DNA from: Brevibacterium atlanticum
Lineage (GTDB): Bacteria; Actinomycetota; Actinomycetes; Actinomycetales; Brevibacteriaceae
NCBI RefSeq assembly: GCF_011617245.1
Contig: NZ_CP050152.1
Location: 1,240,001-1,304,000 of the forward strand
Length of the DNA: 64,000 nt
Direction of reading: 5' to 3'
The notes beneath the pieces were generated by a model. The model was not told the origin of the DNA, made no database searches, and saw only the letters and a program-made list of their open reading frames with translations. Below, in pieces: positions 55,335 through 64,000 of this stretch. Both the position numbers and the translations under genes were made by a program. Positions within the stretch are counted from its first letter, which is position 1, and each line of letters begins with the position of its first letter.

Positions 55335-56745
55335 CGACCGGCCTTTCCTCGGGATAGCGGTACAGGCGAGCGGAGTCCTGCATGGACAGCGCCGCCGCAA
55401 GTGTAATCGTACCGAGTCGTCCGATGAGCATGATCACCGACAGCACGTACAGCCCCGAATTCGGCGCGGCCGCCGAGACCCCCGAACTCAAGCCGACGGT
55501 GCCGAAGGCCGAGATCACCTCGAACAGCACCCGGTCGAGCGGCTCCGCGCTGATCTGCAGCATCGCCAGCGTGCCCACGAAGACGATGAGGGCACCGGTG
55601 AGCAGGATCGAGATCGAGAGTTTGATCGTCGAGGCGGTCAGCCTCCGACCGAACACGTGCACGTCCTGCAGGCCCCTGGCCTCGGCGAAAGCCGCCAGGA
55701 CGAGCACCGCCACGGTGGTGACCTTGATTCCGCCGGCCGTCGACGACGAACCGCCGCCGATGAACATCATCAGATCCATGAGCAGATGCGAGGCCTGACT
55801 CATGTCCGCGATCTCCATCGTCGAGAATCCGCCGGACCGCGGCATCACCGCCATGAACAGGACCTCGACGAAGGTGTGACCGGCGTTCTTGTCGCCGAGC
55901 GTCGCCGGATTCGCCGACTCGAAGAGCGCCAACAGGAGTAGCCCGATCGCGAGCACCGTCGTCGTGGTCGTCAGAGTCAGCTTCGTGTGCAGATCCCATT
56001 TCGACGGCCGATTCCAGAACATCGCGATCATGAGCACCACCGGGAAGCCCAGTGCGCCGACGAACACTCCCAGCATCAGCAGGGACAGGATCCACGGATC
56101 CGAGGCGAAGTACGCCCCGCCGCCGGGATGGATGGTGAACCCGGCGTTGTTGAACGCCGAGATCGAGTAGAAGACCGAATACCAGGTGGCATCGCCGAGC
56201 GATTCCCCACGGATGAGGAAGCGCGGGAACATCAGCAGAGCGAGGATCGCCTCGGCGGTGACGATCGTGATCACGACCGTCTTGAGCAGGGTGCCGACCT
56301 GACCGAGATTGAGCGCCGAGGTGGCCTGCTGAGCGATGAGGCGCTGCCGGACTCCCAACCGGCGTGAGACCGCCATCCCCAGCACCGAGGCGAGGGTGAG
56401 GATCCCGAGTCCGCCGACCTGGATGCCGGCGGTGATGACGGAGATCCCGAAATCCGACCAGTACTCCTCCGTGACCACCGGGGTCAGCCCCGTCACGCAG
56501 ACGGCCGAGACGGCGACGAAGACGGAGTTCGCAATGTGCGTGGCCTGATCCACCGAACCCGGATGGCGCATGCTCGCCGGCAGCATCAGCAGGATCGCGA
56601 AGCAGGCGACGACCCCGACGAACGAGCCGATCGCCAACCGGGCGGGGGAGGCGACGGCGAGGTCGTCGACGAAGTCGCGAACCCACCGGCCGGGCCGCAG
56701 CAGCCGGTCGTAGCGCTGTGTGGAATTCTTGGGCACAAGCACCAT
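55327..56745 (-). CDS. trkH: Trk/Ktr potassium channel subunit (TrkH/KtrB)
   Basis: 472 residues with four M1-P-M2 repeats. Pore loops include SAVCVTGLTPV, SAFNNAGFTIHPG, GGGSSSTAGGIKV and SAFGTVGLSSGVS, each with the selectivity glycine. Start ATG 56745 (MVLVPKNSTQRYD); a longer in-frame start at 56790 would cover the promoter of the divergent gene. Confidence 0.93.
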   Translation of the reverse strand: MVLVPKNSTQRYDRLLRPGRWVRDFVDDLAVASPARLAIGSFVGVVACFAILLMLPASMRHPGSVDQATHIANSVFVAVSAVCVTGLTPVVTEEYWSDFGISVITAGIQVGGLGILTLASVLGMAVSRRLGVRQRLIAQQATSALNLGQVGTLLKTVVITIVTAEAILALLMFPRFLIRGESLGDATWYSVFYSISAFNNAGFTIHPGGGAYFASDPWILSLLMLGVFVGALGFPVVLMIAMFWNRPSKWDLHTKLTLTTTTTVLAIGLLLLALFESANPATLGDKNAGHTFVEVLFMAVMPRSGGFSTMEIADMSQASHLLMDLMMFIGGGSSSTAGGIKVTTVAVLVLAAFAEARGLQDVHVFGRRLTASTIKLSISILLTGALIVFVGTLAMLQISAEPLDRVLFEVISAFGTVGLSSGVSAAAPNSGLYVLSVIMLIGRLGTITLAAALSMQDSARLYRYPEERPVVG

Positions 56746-56791
56746 GGTAGATCCGTGCGCCTCCGAATCGGCGCAAGTGAGGTGCGCCATA

Positions 56792-56804
56792 TAGCATGGT
56801 GCCC
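56792..56804 (+). promoter_or_regulatory. -10 element, leaderless acuC
   Basis: TAGCAT at 56792-56797, 7 nt, ATG 56805. The in-frame ATG at 56796 lies within the -10 box. Confidence 0.45.
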
Positions 56805-58001
56805 ATGGCCGAAAATGATGTGTATGTCGTCTGGGATGACGCGGTGACCGGTTACAACTTCGGCCCCAGCCACCCCATGCACCCGCTCAGACTCGACCTC
56901 ACGGCGAAGCTCGCCATGGACTTCGACCTCTTCGACGCCGACAACGTCCACGTGCACCCGATCAGCAGAATCGACGAGGCCAGACTCGCCCTCCTCCACG
57001 AACCCGACTACATCGCCGCCGTCCGGCAGGCCGGAACCGACGAAGGCCTGGGCGAGGAGGATGCGCACCGGTACGGGATCGGCACCGAGGATGTGCCCGG
57101 CTTCGAGAACATGCACACCGCCTCGGCGCTGCTGTTCCAAGGCAGCATCGACGCCGCGAACGCGATCATCTCCGGCGGCTACAGACGCGCGGTGAATTTC
57201 TGCGGGGGAATGCACCACGCGATGCCGGAGAAGGCCAGCGGCTTCTGCGTGTACAACGACGCGGCCGGGGCCATCACCGAATTCCTCGACGCAGGCTACG
57301 AGCGCATCGTCTACCTCGACCTCGACGCCCATCACGGCGACGGGGTGGAGAAGTTCTTCTGGGACGACCCCCGGGTGCTCACGATCTCGATCCACGAATC
57401 GGGGAAGTACCTCTTCCCCGGCACCGGGTTCCCTGCCGAGATCGGAGGACTGAAGGCGGCCGCCTCGGCGATGAATATCGCCCTGCCTCCGCGCACCGGC
57501 GATGCGGACTGGCTGCGGGCCTTCGACGCCACGGTCCCGCAGGTCGTCGCGGCCTTCGAACCGCAGATCATCGTCTCCCAGCACGGCTGCGACGGCCACC
57601 GGGCCGACCCGCTTACGCATATGCGTCTGAGCGTGGACGCCATGCGCATCGCCGCGCAGCGGGTCCGCCGTCTGGCCGAGGACCACGCCGATGGAAAATG
57701 GCTGTCCGTCGGAGGTGGCGGCTACGCGATCATCGACGTCGTCCCCCGCGCCTGGACGAACCTGCTGGCCATCTCCGCCGGCCTCGACATCGACCCGAGC
57801 GCGAGGATCCCCGGACGGTGGGCCGACTACGCGCAGACGAAGACCGGCCGGGAGGCACCGCTGTCGATGACCGACGGATTCGACGGTGAGTTCGAACCGT
57901 GGTCGAAGGGATTCGACCCGGAGGCCGAACTCGACCGGGCCGTGATGGGCACCCGGAAGAACCTCTTCCCCTTCTTCGCCCTCGACCCGTACTTCGACTG
58001 A
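56805..58001 (+). CDS. acuC: AcuC-type class I histone-deacetylase-like enzyme
   Basis: 398 residues of the arginase/deacetylase fold. The start YNFGPSHPMHPLRL, active-site pair MHHAMPEKASGFCVYND, metal ligands DLDAHHGDGVE and, later, SQHGCDGHRADPLTH. Bacterial AcuC deacetylates proteins such as acetyl-CoA synthetase. Given the acetate symporter upstream, a role in acyl-CoA metabolism is plausible (inference). Confidence 0.92.
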   Translation: MAENDVYVVWDDAVTGYNFGPSHPMHPLRLDLTAKLAMDFDLFDADNVHVHPISRIDEARLALLHEPDYIAAVRQAGTDEGLGEEDAHRYGIGTEDVPGFENMHTASALLFQGSIDAANAIISGGYRRAVNFCGGMHHAMPEKASGFCVYNDAAGAITEFLDAGYERIVYLDLDAHHGDGVEKFFWDDPRVLTISIHESGKYLFPGTGFPAEIGGLKAAASAMNIALPPRTGDADWLRAFDATVPQVVAAFEPQIIVSQHGCDGHRADPLTHMRLSVDAMRIAAQRVRRLAEDHADGKWLSVGGGGYAIIDVVPRAWTNLLAISAGLDIDPSARIPGRWADYAQTKTGREAPLSMTDGFDGEFEPWSKGFDPEAELDRAVMGTRKNLFPFFALDPYFD

Positions 58002-58054
58002 TCCGCGAGCCTGCGCGGATGGTCGGTGCGAGCGCTGTGGATCTCGACACAGTT

Positions 58055-58084
58055 TTGGGAAAGCAGGCGGCCAAGCGATAGAAT
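58055..58084 (+). promoter_or_regulatory. Promoter of the bS22 gene
   Basis: TTGGGA (58055-58060), 18-nt spacer, TAGAAT (58079-58084). The mRNA would have a leader of about 60 nt. Confidence 0.6.
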
Positions 58085-58152
58085 TGCACGGTTAGTTCAA
58101 TGGGTGGGCACCTGAAGTTCACCCTCCACCGACAAGCACAAGGGGTACCCGC

Positions 58153-58251
58153 GTGGGCTCAGTCATCAAGAAGCGCCGCAAGCGTATGTCGAAGAAGAAG
58201 CACCGCAAGCAGCTTCGCAAGACACGTCACCAGCGTCGTAACAAGAAGTAA
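58153..58251 (+). CDS. Ribosomal protein bS22 (AURKAIP1/COX24 type), 32 residues
   Basis: GTG 58153 to TAA 58251. The product MGSVIKKRRKRMSKKKHR... is almost entirely Lys/Arg and ends QRRNKK, the actinobacterial small-subunit protein bS22 found near the decoding centre. AAGGGG precedes the GTG and a good promoter lies upstream. Easily missed because of its size. Confidence 0.9.
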   Translation: MGSVIKKRRKRMSKKKHRKQLRKTRHQRRNKK

Positions 58252-58323
58252 GACCCAACGGTCCTACGCCCCCGCTCGAGTGATTTCTCGGCGGGGTTTG
58301 TTGCACCCGATGAGGAGTGAGCC

Positions 58324-58569
58324 ATGGTCGAGCTGACCTTCCTCACGCGCGTCGACTGCCATCTCTGCGCGCTCGCGCGCGAGACCGTCACCGAGGTGGC
58401 GACCGGCAGAGACGTGAACGTGAGCGAGATCGACATCGACACCGACGAGGACCTGGCCGGACAGTACGGCTGGGATGTTCCCGTCGTGCTGCTCAACGGG
58501 CGCCAGCACAGTTTCCACAGAGTCGACAGGGATCGGCTGTCCAGGGCCTTGAGCGCTCTGGGCGCATGA
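58324..58569 (+). CDS. Glutaredoxin-like protein (DUF836)
   Basis: 81 residues, thioredoxin fold: LTFLTRVDCHLCALARETV with a CxxC (CHLC) site, then VSEIDIDTDEDLAGQYGWDVPVVLL with the cis-Pro. This small family commonly lies before rex-hemA in actinobacteria. GAGGAG lies a few bases before the ATG. Possibly linked to redox control with Rex. Confidence 0.88.
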   Translation: MVELTFLTRVDCHLCALARETVTEVATGRDVNVSEIDIDTDEDLAGQYGWDVPVVLLNGRQHSFHRVDRDRLSRALSALGA

Positions 58570-58596
58570 GATCGATTGAAGGAGTGAGGCGGATTC

Positions 58597-59292
58597 GTGG
58601 GCGAGATTCTGTCCGCCAACAGGATTGAGGGTGTCGTTCGCAAGGACGTACCCGAACGCGTGATCTCCCGACTCCCGATCTACCTGCAGACCGTCGAGAC
58701 CATCGCCGCGACCGGTCAGGACACCGTGTCATCGGAGGACCTTGCCGCGCGCAGTGGCGTCTCCCCATCGATCCTGCGCAAGGACCTGTCCCAACTGGGC
58801 CGGTCGGGAACGCGCGGGGTCGGCTACTCCTGCCCGGAGCTGGCAGCGACGCTGCGCACTTTCCTCGGCCTCGACCGCGACCGCAGCGTCGCCATCATCG
58901 GGGCCGGTCGCCTCGGCTCCGCTCTCGCCGACTATGCCGGATTCCGCCGCCGCGGCCTGCGCCTGACGGCCGTGTTCGACATCGACGAAGAGAAGATCGG
59001 CACCACCATCGGCTCGCTCACGGTCTCGTCCCTCGACGAGCTGGCCAGCTGGCCCGAACACATCGACCTCGTGGTCATGGCCGTCCCCGCTTCTGCGGCA
59101 CCGGCCGCCGCCCGCACCGCCGTCGAGGCGGGAGTGCGCGGCATTCTCAACTTCTCGCCCACCGTGCTCGACGCGCCGGACACCGTGCGTGTCCACCAAG
59201 TCGATCTGGCCAGTGAGCTGCAAGTACTCGCATACTATTCGGCGCTGGACACGGCACCGCTCAACCCTGGTTTTGAGGAGCACAGGAATTGA
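58597..59292 (+). CDS. rex: Redox-sensing repressor Rex
   Basis: Represses respiratory and haem genes when NADH/NAD+ is low and lets go of DNA on binding NADH. 231 residues from GTG 58597. Winged helix VSSEDLAARSGVSPSILRKD, LSQLGRSGTRGVGY; NADH fold VAIIGAGRLGSALADYAGF; C-terminal swapped helix. The TGA overlaps the hemA TTG start, so Rex and haem synthesis are translated together. Confidence 0.95.
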   Translation: MGEILSANRIEGVVRKDVPERVISRLPIYLQTVETIAATGQDTVSSEDLAARSGVSPSILRKDLSQLGRSGTRGVGYSCPELAATLRTFLGLDRDRSVAIIGAGRLGSALADYAGFRRRGLRLTAVFDIDEEKIGTTIGSLTVSSLDELASWPEHIDLVVMAVPASAAPAAARTAVEAGVRGILNFSPTVLDAPDTVRVHQVDLASELQVLAYYSALDTAPLNPGFEEHRN

Positions 59293-61766
59293 CTCTCTTG
59301 GTTCTCGGCATTTCGCATCAGTCGGCTCCCATCGACATGCTCGATCGGCTGGCCTTCGGCGCCGGCGAAGTCGAATCCCTGCGCAGGGACGCCCTGGCAG
59401 GTGAGAACGTCGACGGTCTCGCCGTGCTCTCGACGTGCAACCGCCTCGAACTCATCGCCGACGTCACCGCCTTCCACGGGGGACTGGCCGATCTCGGCAA
59501 CGCCCTGGTGTCCTCGATCGACAAGGAATGGTCCGACATCGCCGGGCACTTCTACGCCCACTACGACAACCAGGCCATGGAACACCTGCTCAAGGTCGCC
59601 TGCGGGCTCGATTCGATGGCCATCGGTGAAGCCCAGATCCTCGGCCAGCTGCGGTCGTCGTTCACCGATTCGCAGACGGACCAGGCCCTGACCTCGGAAC
59701 TCTCCCACGCCCTCCAGCAGGCGCTGCGGGTGGGCAAGCGAGCCCATTCGGAGACCGACCTCGGCGAGGTCGCCCGGTCGCTGTTCGGCGCGGCCCTCGA
59801 AGCGTCGGCGGCGCATATCGGCTCCCTCCGCGCTGCCAGCACCCTGGTCATCGGTGCCGGCGCCATGTCCGGTCTCGTCGTCTCCGGACTCCATAAGGAG
59901 GGCGTCGGCCGCATCACCGTGCTCAACCGCACCCTCGACAAGGCCGAACGCCTCGTCGCCGAGGTGGGCGGACGTGCCCGCGAACTCACCCCTCGTGTGA
60001 TGGCCGAGGAGATCGCCGACGCCGACCTCATCGTCTCCTGCACCGGTGCGCGCGGAGTCGTCGTCACCCGCGACGACATCGTCGCCGGCCTGTCCCAGAA
60101 CCCCAAGGGCGCGGCGAATAAGGCCTTCATCGACCTCGCCCTGCCGCACGACATCGACCCCAGCGTCCGCGAGTTCGAACACGTCGCCCTGTTCGGCCTC
60201 GGCGAGATCCGCGACCTGCTCAGGGGGTCCGACAAGGAACGCGATGCAAAGGTCGTGCACACCGTCGAACAGGTCCGCGCCATCATCTCCGGGGAGCTCG
60301 AGAACATCGCCACCGGCAACAAAGAGCGCGCCGTCGCCCCGACCGTGACCGCGCTGCGCTCCCACGCCAAGGACGTGCTCGCCACCGAGACGCAGCGGTT
60401 GGAGAAGAAGCTCGGGGACAACGTCGACGAGAAGTCCTTCGCCGAGATCCGCAAGTCGCTGCACCGGGTGGCCGAGAAGCTGATCCACACCCCGACCGTG
60501 AAGGTCAAGGAACTGGCCGTGAGCGAATCCGAGGTCGACTATGCGCAGGCGCTCATGCAGCTCTTCGACCTGCCCGTGAACAAGGTCGCCCACGCGAAGA
60601 CACCCGCGGAGACGAAGGTCGCGAAGGCCGCCAGCGCCCACCACGTCGAGGCCGACGGCATCCGTCCGGTGGCTGATCACACCCTCGACATCGTCGAACC
60701 CGAACACTTCAGCGGACGCACCGTGCGCCTGGGTACCCGTCGGTCCCAGCTGGCCCGGTCCCAGTCCACGGCGATCGCCCACCAGCTCGCCGCGCTGACC
60801 GGGTGGCGCGTCGAAATCGTCGAGGTCGTCACCGAAGGCGACGTCAACATGTCCCCGCTCGCCGGCTTCGGCGGCACCGGAGTCTTCGTCTCCGCCGTCC
60901 GCCAGGCCCTGCACCAGGGCACGATCGACCTCGCCGTCCACTCGCTCAAGGACCTGCCCACCACCCCCGAGGCGGGCATCCAGATGGCCGCCATCCCACC
61001 CCGCGTCGACCCTGCCGATGTGCTCATCGGCCGTGACGGTCTCAGCCTTGCCGAACTGCCCGCCGGTTCGGTCATCGGCACCGGTTCGCCCCGGCGGGCC
61101 GTGCAGATTCAGGCTGCCCGTCCGGACATCGAGGTCAGAGGAGTGCGCGGCAACGTCGACACTCGCATCGGCCACGTCCGCGACGGCCGCCTCGACGCCG
61201 TCGTGCTCGCCTCCGCCGGGGTCCGCCGGATCGGCCGCCTGGCCGAGGCCACCGACATCCTCGACTTCGACGTCATGCTCCCGGCACCGGGCCAGGGAGC
61301 CCTGGCCGTGGAGACCCGCAGCGCCGACAGCTCGTACGCCGGCACCGAGGACATCCTCAACGCCGACGCCGAGGTGCGCGCCGCCCTCATGCGCCTCCAC
61401 GATCAGTCCACCGACCTGGCCGTGACCTGCGAACGCGCCATCCTCTCCCGCGCCGAGGCAGGATGCTCGGCACCCATCGGGGCGCTGGCGAAGATCGAAG
61501 GCGACCGGTTCATCGTCGACGCCGTGATGGCCGATGACGACGGGCACCTGGCCCGCACCCGACAGAGCACCCACCTGCCCGTCGTCCCCGACGCCGACTG
61601 GTCGACCGACACCGCCCAGCAGCTGAGCGTCACGGCGAAGGAACTCGCCCGCGTCGCCGATGAACTCGGCACCGCAGCGGCCGAAGACCTCCTCGATCGC
61701 CTCGGCATCGACCCGGCCGCCAGCGCCGATCACCTCACCCCCGTCAAGGCACAGGAGCAGGGATGA
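59289..61766 (+). CDS. hemAC: Fused glutamyl-tRNA reductase / hydroxymethylbilane synthase (HemA-HemC)
   Basis: 825 residues in one uninterrupted frame covering two haem-pathway enzymes. HemA: about 1-425, with LVLGISHQSAPIDMLDRLAF, nucleophile Cys in STCNRLELIADV, GLDSMAIGEAQILGQL, NADPH site VIGAGAMSGLVVSG and the C-terminal dimer helix. Linker: about 430-475, rich in Ala, Lys and His. HemC: about 476-815, with VRLGTRRSQLARSQS, LPTTPEAGIQMAAIPPR region, GTGSPRRAVQIQAARPD, VRGNVDTRIGHV and the dipyrromethane-cofactor Cys in SRAEAGCSAPIGAL. No start with a ribosome site precedes the HemC part. TTG start after GAGGAG. HemA and HemC are normally separate proteins, usually encoded side by side in actinobacteria. 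Confidence 0.92.
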   Translation: MTLLVLGISHQSAPIDMLDRLAFGAGEVESLRRDALAGENVDGLAVLSTCNRLELIADVTAFHGGLADLGNALVSSIDKEWSDIAGHFYAHYDNQAMEHLLKVACGLDSMAIGEAQILGQLRSSFTDSQTDQALTSELSHALQQALRVGKRAHSETDLGEVARSLFGAALEASAAHIGSLRAASTLVIGAGAMSGLVVSGLHKEGVGRITVLNRTLDKAERLVAEVGGRARELTPRVMAEEIADADLIVSCTGARGVVVTRDDIVAGLSQNPKGAANKAFIDLALPHDIDPSVREFEHVALFGLGEIRDLLRGSDKERDAKVVHTVEQVRAIISGELENIATGNKERAVAPTVTALRSHAKDVLATETQRLEKKLGDNVDEKSFAEIRKSLHRVAEKLIHTPTVKVKELAVSESEVDYAQALMQLFDLPVNKVAHAKTPAETKVAKAASAHHVEADGIRPVADHTLDIVEPEHFSGRTVRLGTRRSQLARSQSTAIAHQLAALTGWRVEIVEVVTEGDVNMSPLAGFGGTGVFVSAVRQALHQGTIDLAVHSLKDLPTTPEAGIQMAAIPPRVDPADVLIGRDGLSLAELPAGSVIGTGSPRRAVQIQAARPDIEVRGVRGNVDTRIGHVRDGRLDAVVLASAGVRRIGRLAEATDILDFDVMLPAPGQGALAVETRSADSSYAGTEDILNADAEVRAALMRLHDQSTDLAVTCERAILSRAEAGCSAPIGALAKIEGDRFIVDAVMADDDGHLARTRQSTHLPVVPDADWSTDTAQQLSVTAKELARVADELGTAAAEDLLDRLGIDPAASADHLTPVKAQEQG

Positions 61767-63367
61767 ACACCACACCTCCGAGCGGTCAGGTCCAACCGCG
61801 CCGACTCCTGCCCGCCGCACCCCGAGTCGTCTTCATCGGCAGCGGACCCGGAGAATCGGGCCTGATGACCATGCGCGGAGCCGAGATCCTCGCCACCGCT
61901 GAGACCGTCGTCTACGACGCCGATGTCCACTCGGAGATCGTCACTGCCTACGTGCCGCAGGCCGCGAAGCTCATCGACGCCGCCGACCTCGGCGCCGCCG
62001 CGTCGACCCGCGGTCGCAAGCTCGCCGACCTCGCCCGGCCCGACAACACCGTCGTGCGGCTGTGCTCCGACGACGGTCTGATCTTCACGAACACCACCGC
62101 CGAGGCCGCCGTGTGCCGCAAGGCCGATGTCGAGGTCGAGATCGTGCCCGGAGTCGGGCTGTCCGCATCGACCGCCGCCTACACCGGCACCGCCCTGACG
62201 ACGAGCCGGGTGCGGTCCGTGCGCTTCATCGAAGCCGGACCGCAGACCCATGTCGACGTCTCCCGCCACCGCAACACCTCCCATGTGCTCACCGGCACAG
62301 CCGCCGCCCACGAACAGGCCATCAGCGCTCTGCTCGCCGACGGCTGGGACGAGGACACGAAGGTGCTGCTGGGCTGGGGGATCTCCACGATCGAGCAGAC
62401 GAGCGTGGAGACGACCCTGAAGCAGGCGCTGTCCATGGCGCAGACAGGTTCGGATCGTATGGTGGTGATCATGGGACAGGGAGTCGAGTCGCGAGGCGAG
62501 CTCAGCTGGTTCGAATCCAAACCGCTCTTCGGTTGGCAGGTGCTCATCCCGCGGACGAAGGAACAGGGAACCTCCACCGCCGAGGCGCTGGCCGAGCTCG
62601 GCGCCGTCGGCACCGTCGTCCCCACCATCGCCGTCCAGCCACCACGCACCCCGACGCAGATGGAGAAGGCCATCCGCGGCCTCGTCGACGGATCCTACGA
62701 ATGGGTCGGCTTCACCTCGGTCAATGCGGTCCGCGCCGTGCGCATGTGGTTCGAGGACTTCGGGCTCGACTCCCGGTCGATGGCCGGAGTCAAGGTCGCA
62801 GCCGTCGGCGGCCGCACCGCTGCCGCCCTGATCGACTGGGGCATCACCCCTGACCTCGTTCCCGACGGCGAACACTCCGCCCGCGGGCTCGCCGCCGCCT
62901 GGCCGGACTACGTCGACGACATCGACCCGATGAACACCGTGCTGCTGCCGCGTGCCGACATCGCCACCGAGGTGCTCGTATCCGGCCTGCTGGAGAAGGG
63001 CTGGGACCCCGACGACGTCACCGCCTACCGCACCGTGCGGGCATCCCCGCCGCCGGCACCGATCCGCGAATCGATCAAGGCCGGCGACTTCGACGCGTTC
63101 CTCTTCACCTCCTCGTCGACGGTGCGCAACCTCGTCGGCATCGCCGGCAAGCCCGCAGCCACCTCGGTGATCTGCTGCATCGGACCGGCGACGGCGAACA
63201 CCGCGGCCGAACACGGACTGCGCGTCGATGTCCTCGCCGAGGAAGCCAACCTCACCTCGCTCATCGACGGACTCGTCGAATACGCACTCACCCAGCGGGC
63301 CGAAGACGTGGACGCCGGGATCTCCCCGCAGCGTCCGAGCCAGAAGCGCCGCAGAAGGAAGGCCTGA
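61763..63367 (+). CDS. hemD: Uroporphyrinogen-III synthase with degenerate SUMT domain (CobA-HemD fusion)
   Basis: 534 residues. Residues about 20-250 follow the uroporphyrinogen methyltransferase fold ([52 protein letters not shown]). The SAM-site GGDPFVFGRG loop is replaced by [12 protein letters not shown], so methylation is unlikely. Residues about 262-515 are HemD ([74 protein letters not shown]). The basic tail ends RRRRKA. It overlaps hemAC by 4 bases. Confidence 0.9.
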   Translation: MNTTPPSGQVQPRRLLPAAPRVVFIGSGPGESGLMTMRGAEILATAETVVYDADVHSEIVTAYVPQAAKLIDAADLGAAASTRGRKLADLARPDNTVVRLCSDDGLIFTNTTAEAAVCRKADVEVEIVPGVGLSASTAAYTGTALTTSRVRSVRFIEAGPQTHVDVSRHRNTSHVLTGTAAAHEQAISALLADGWDEDTKVLLGWGISTIEQTSVETTLKQALSMAQTGSDRMVVIMGQGVESRGELSWFESKPLFGWQVLIPRTKEQGTSTAEALAELGAVGTVVPTIAVQPPRTPTQMEKAIRGLVDGSYEWVGFTSVNAVRAVRMWFEDFGLDSRSMAGVKVAAVGGRTAAALIDWGITPDLVPDGEHSARGLAAAWPDYVDDIDPMNTVLLPRADIATEVLVSGLLEKGWDPDDVTAYRTVRASPPPAPIRESIKAGDFDAFLFTSSSTVRNLVGIAGKPAATSVICCIGPATANTAAEHGLRVDVLAEEANLTSLIDGLVEYALTQRAEDVDAGISPQRPSQKRRRRKA

Positions 63368-63368
63368 C

Positions 63369-64000
63369 ATGACTTTGGTTCCCGGAACCGTCCGCCCCCG
63401 CCGCCTCCGCACGACCGCCGCACTGCGCCGGCTCGTGTCCGAGGTGCGGCTGCACCCGTCCGACCTCATCCTGCCGATGTTCGTCAAGGAGGGCCTGAGC
63501 GAGCCCGTGCCGCTGTCGGGCATGCCGGGCGTCGTCCAACACACCCTCGACTCGCTGCTGGCCGCCGCGCGGGAGGCCGTCGCTGCGGGAGTCGGAGGTC
63601 TCATGCTCTTCGGCATCCCCGAGCACAAGGATGAGATCGGCTCCCAGGCCGATGACCCTGAGGGCATCCTCAATCGTGCGCTGCGACTCCTCGCCGACGA
63701 GCTCGGCGAGGACACGGTCGTCATGGCCGATCTCTGCCTCGACGAATTCACTTCCCACGGTCATTGCGGAGTGCTCGACTCCGCCGGGGGAGTCGACAAC
63801 GACGCCACGCTCGACCGCTACGCCTCGATGGCACTGGCCCAAGCCCGGGCGGGCGCACAGGTGCTCGGACTCTCCGGGATGATGGACGGGCAGGTCGCGT
63901 ACTGCCGGGAGGCCCTCGACGCCGCCGGCTTCACCGACACCGTCGTCATGGGCTACACCGCGAAGTACGCCTCGGCGTTCTACGGACCCTTCCGCGAAGC
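63369..64000 (+). CDS. hemB: Delta-aminolevulinic acid dehydratase (3' end outside window)
   Basis: Condenses two ALA to porphobilinogen. The first 210 residues are visible: [47 protein letters not shown], then metal loop [14 protein letters not shown] (Cys-x-Asp-x7-Cys, the mixed ligand set seen in actinobacterial HemB), [15 protein letters not shown] and the start of the [14 protein letters not shown] active-site stretch with one catalytic Lys. It starts 1 base after the hemD stop and is cut by the window edge. Confidence 0.96.
   Translation, partial: MTLVPGTVRPRRLRTTAALRRLVSEVRLHPSDLILPMFVKEGLSEPVPLSGMPGVVQHTLDSLLAAAREAVAAGVGGLMLFGIPEHKDEIGSQADDPEGILNRALRLLADELGEDTVVMADLCLDEFTSHGHCGVLDSAGGVDNDATLDRYASMALAQARAGAQVLGLSGMMDGQVAYCREALDAAGFTDTVVMGYTAKYASAFYGPFRE

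Noticed and set aside
59235..61820. 861-codon open frame on the minus strand across the haem genes
   Set aside because: Product is an unstructured Gly/Asp/Arg/Val-rich chain with no motif. It mirrors codon bias of the strongly supported HemA-HemC frame.
61730..63751. 673-codon minus-strand frame opposite hemD/hemB
   Set aside because: Shadow frame of repetitive Gly/Arg/Asp composition.

Overview
The window is high-GC, densely packed DNA from an actinobacterium. The best fit is a Brevibacterium-like member of the Micrococcales. The evidence is an Lsr2 nucleoid protein, the actinobacterial folate cluster with a fused FolB-FolK, a ClpC with a ClgR-like box, a short Rv2747-type N-acetylglutamate synthase, the 32-residue ribosomal protein bS22, and many start codons placed 6-7 nt behind a TANNNT box (leaderless mRNA). 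The species assignment is inference.

Layout. 1-10.5 kb: ftsH, folE, folP, folB-folK, a DUF3180 membrane protein, two PH-domain membrane proteins, a DUF2520 oxidoreductase, lysS, a small membrane protein and lsr2. 10.8-20.1 kb: a macrolide-phosphotransferase-like kinase, clpC, an argA-type acetyltransferase, mutY, a secreted or anchored protein, a VOC protein, radA, a GNAT acetyltransferase and map. 20.2-21.2 kb: a repeat-rich stretch with one small gene. 21.2-25.1 kb: a probable pipecolate/lysine catabolic pair (FAD oxidase and semialdehyde dehydrogenase) with a divergent LysR gene. 25.2-28.4 kb: two methyltransferases, a monooxygenase-fold protein, a broken DUF1016 nuclease gene and an unknown gene. 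28.5-31.7 kb: a YkoEDC-type ECF transporter under a TPP riboswitch. 31.8-32.7 kb: a tandem universal stress protein.

32.7-38.0 kb is an accessory island bounded by 213-bp direct repeats (about 96% identical) that include the 3' end of a NUDIX gene. It carries an IS5-family element, a two-gene SMR efflux pair, a quinone oxidoreductase, a Dabb-fold protein and a TetR regulator. 38.6-43.0 kb: the methylcitrate cycle (prpD, prpB, prpC) and a crotonase. 43.0-48.3 kb: an exopolyphosphatase and glycerol use (glpD, glpF, glpK). 48.3-49.1 kb: a GNAT gene between two palindromes that are exact reverse complements of each other. 49.1-54.3 kb: a sugar-phosphate isomerase-like protein, proC, a LuxR regulator, a DUF485/ActP acetate symporter and tRNA-Gly(CCC). 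54.7-58.3 kb: Trk potassium uptake, an AcuC-type deacetylase and bS22. 58.3-64 kb: a glutaredoxin-like protein, Rex and haem synthesis, in which HemA and HemC form one 825-residue chain, followed by a CobA/HemD fusion with a degenerate methyltransferase half and hemB running off the end.

The most notable points are the HemA-HemC fusion, the direct-repeat-bounded island, the paired palindromes around the GNAT gene, and the recurrent leaderless promoter pattern. Two genes usually found in these neighbourhoods, panC and disA, are missing from their customary slots. No CRISPR array, prophage or restriction system was seen.
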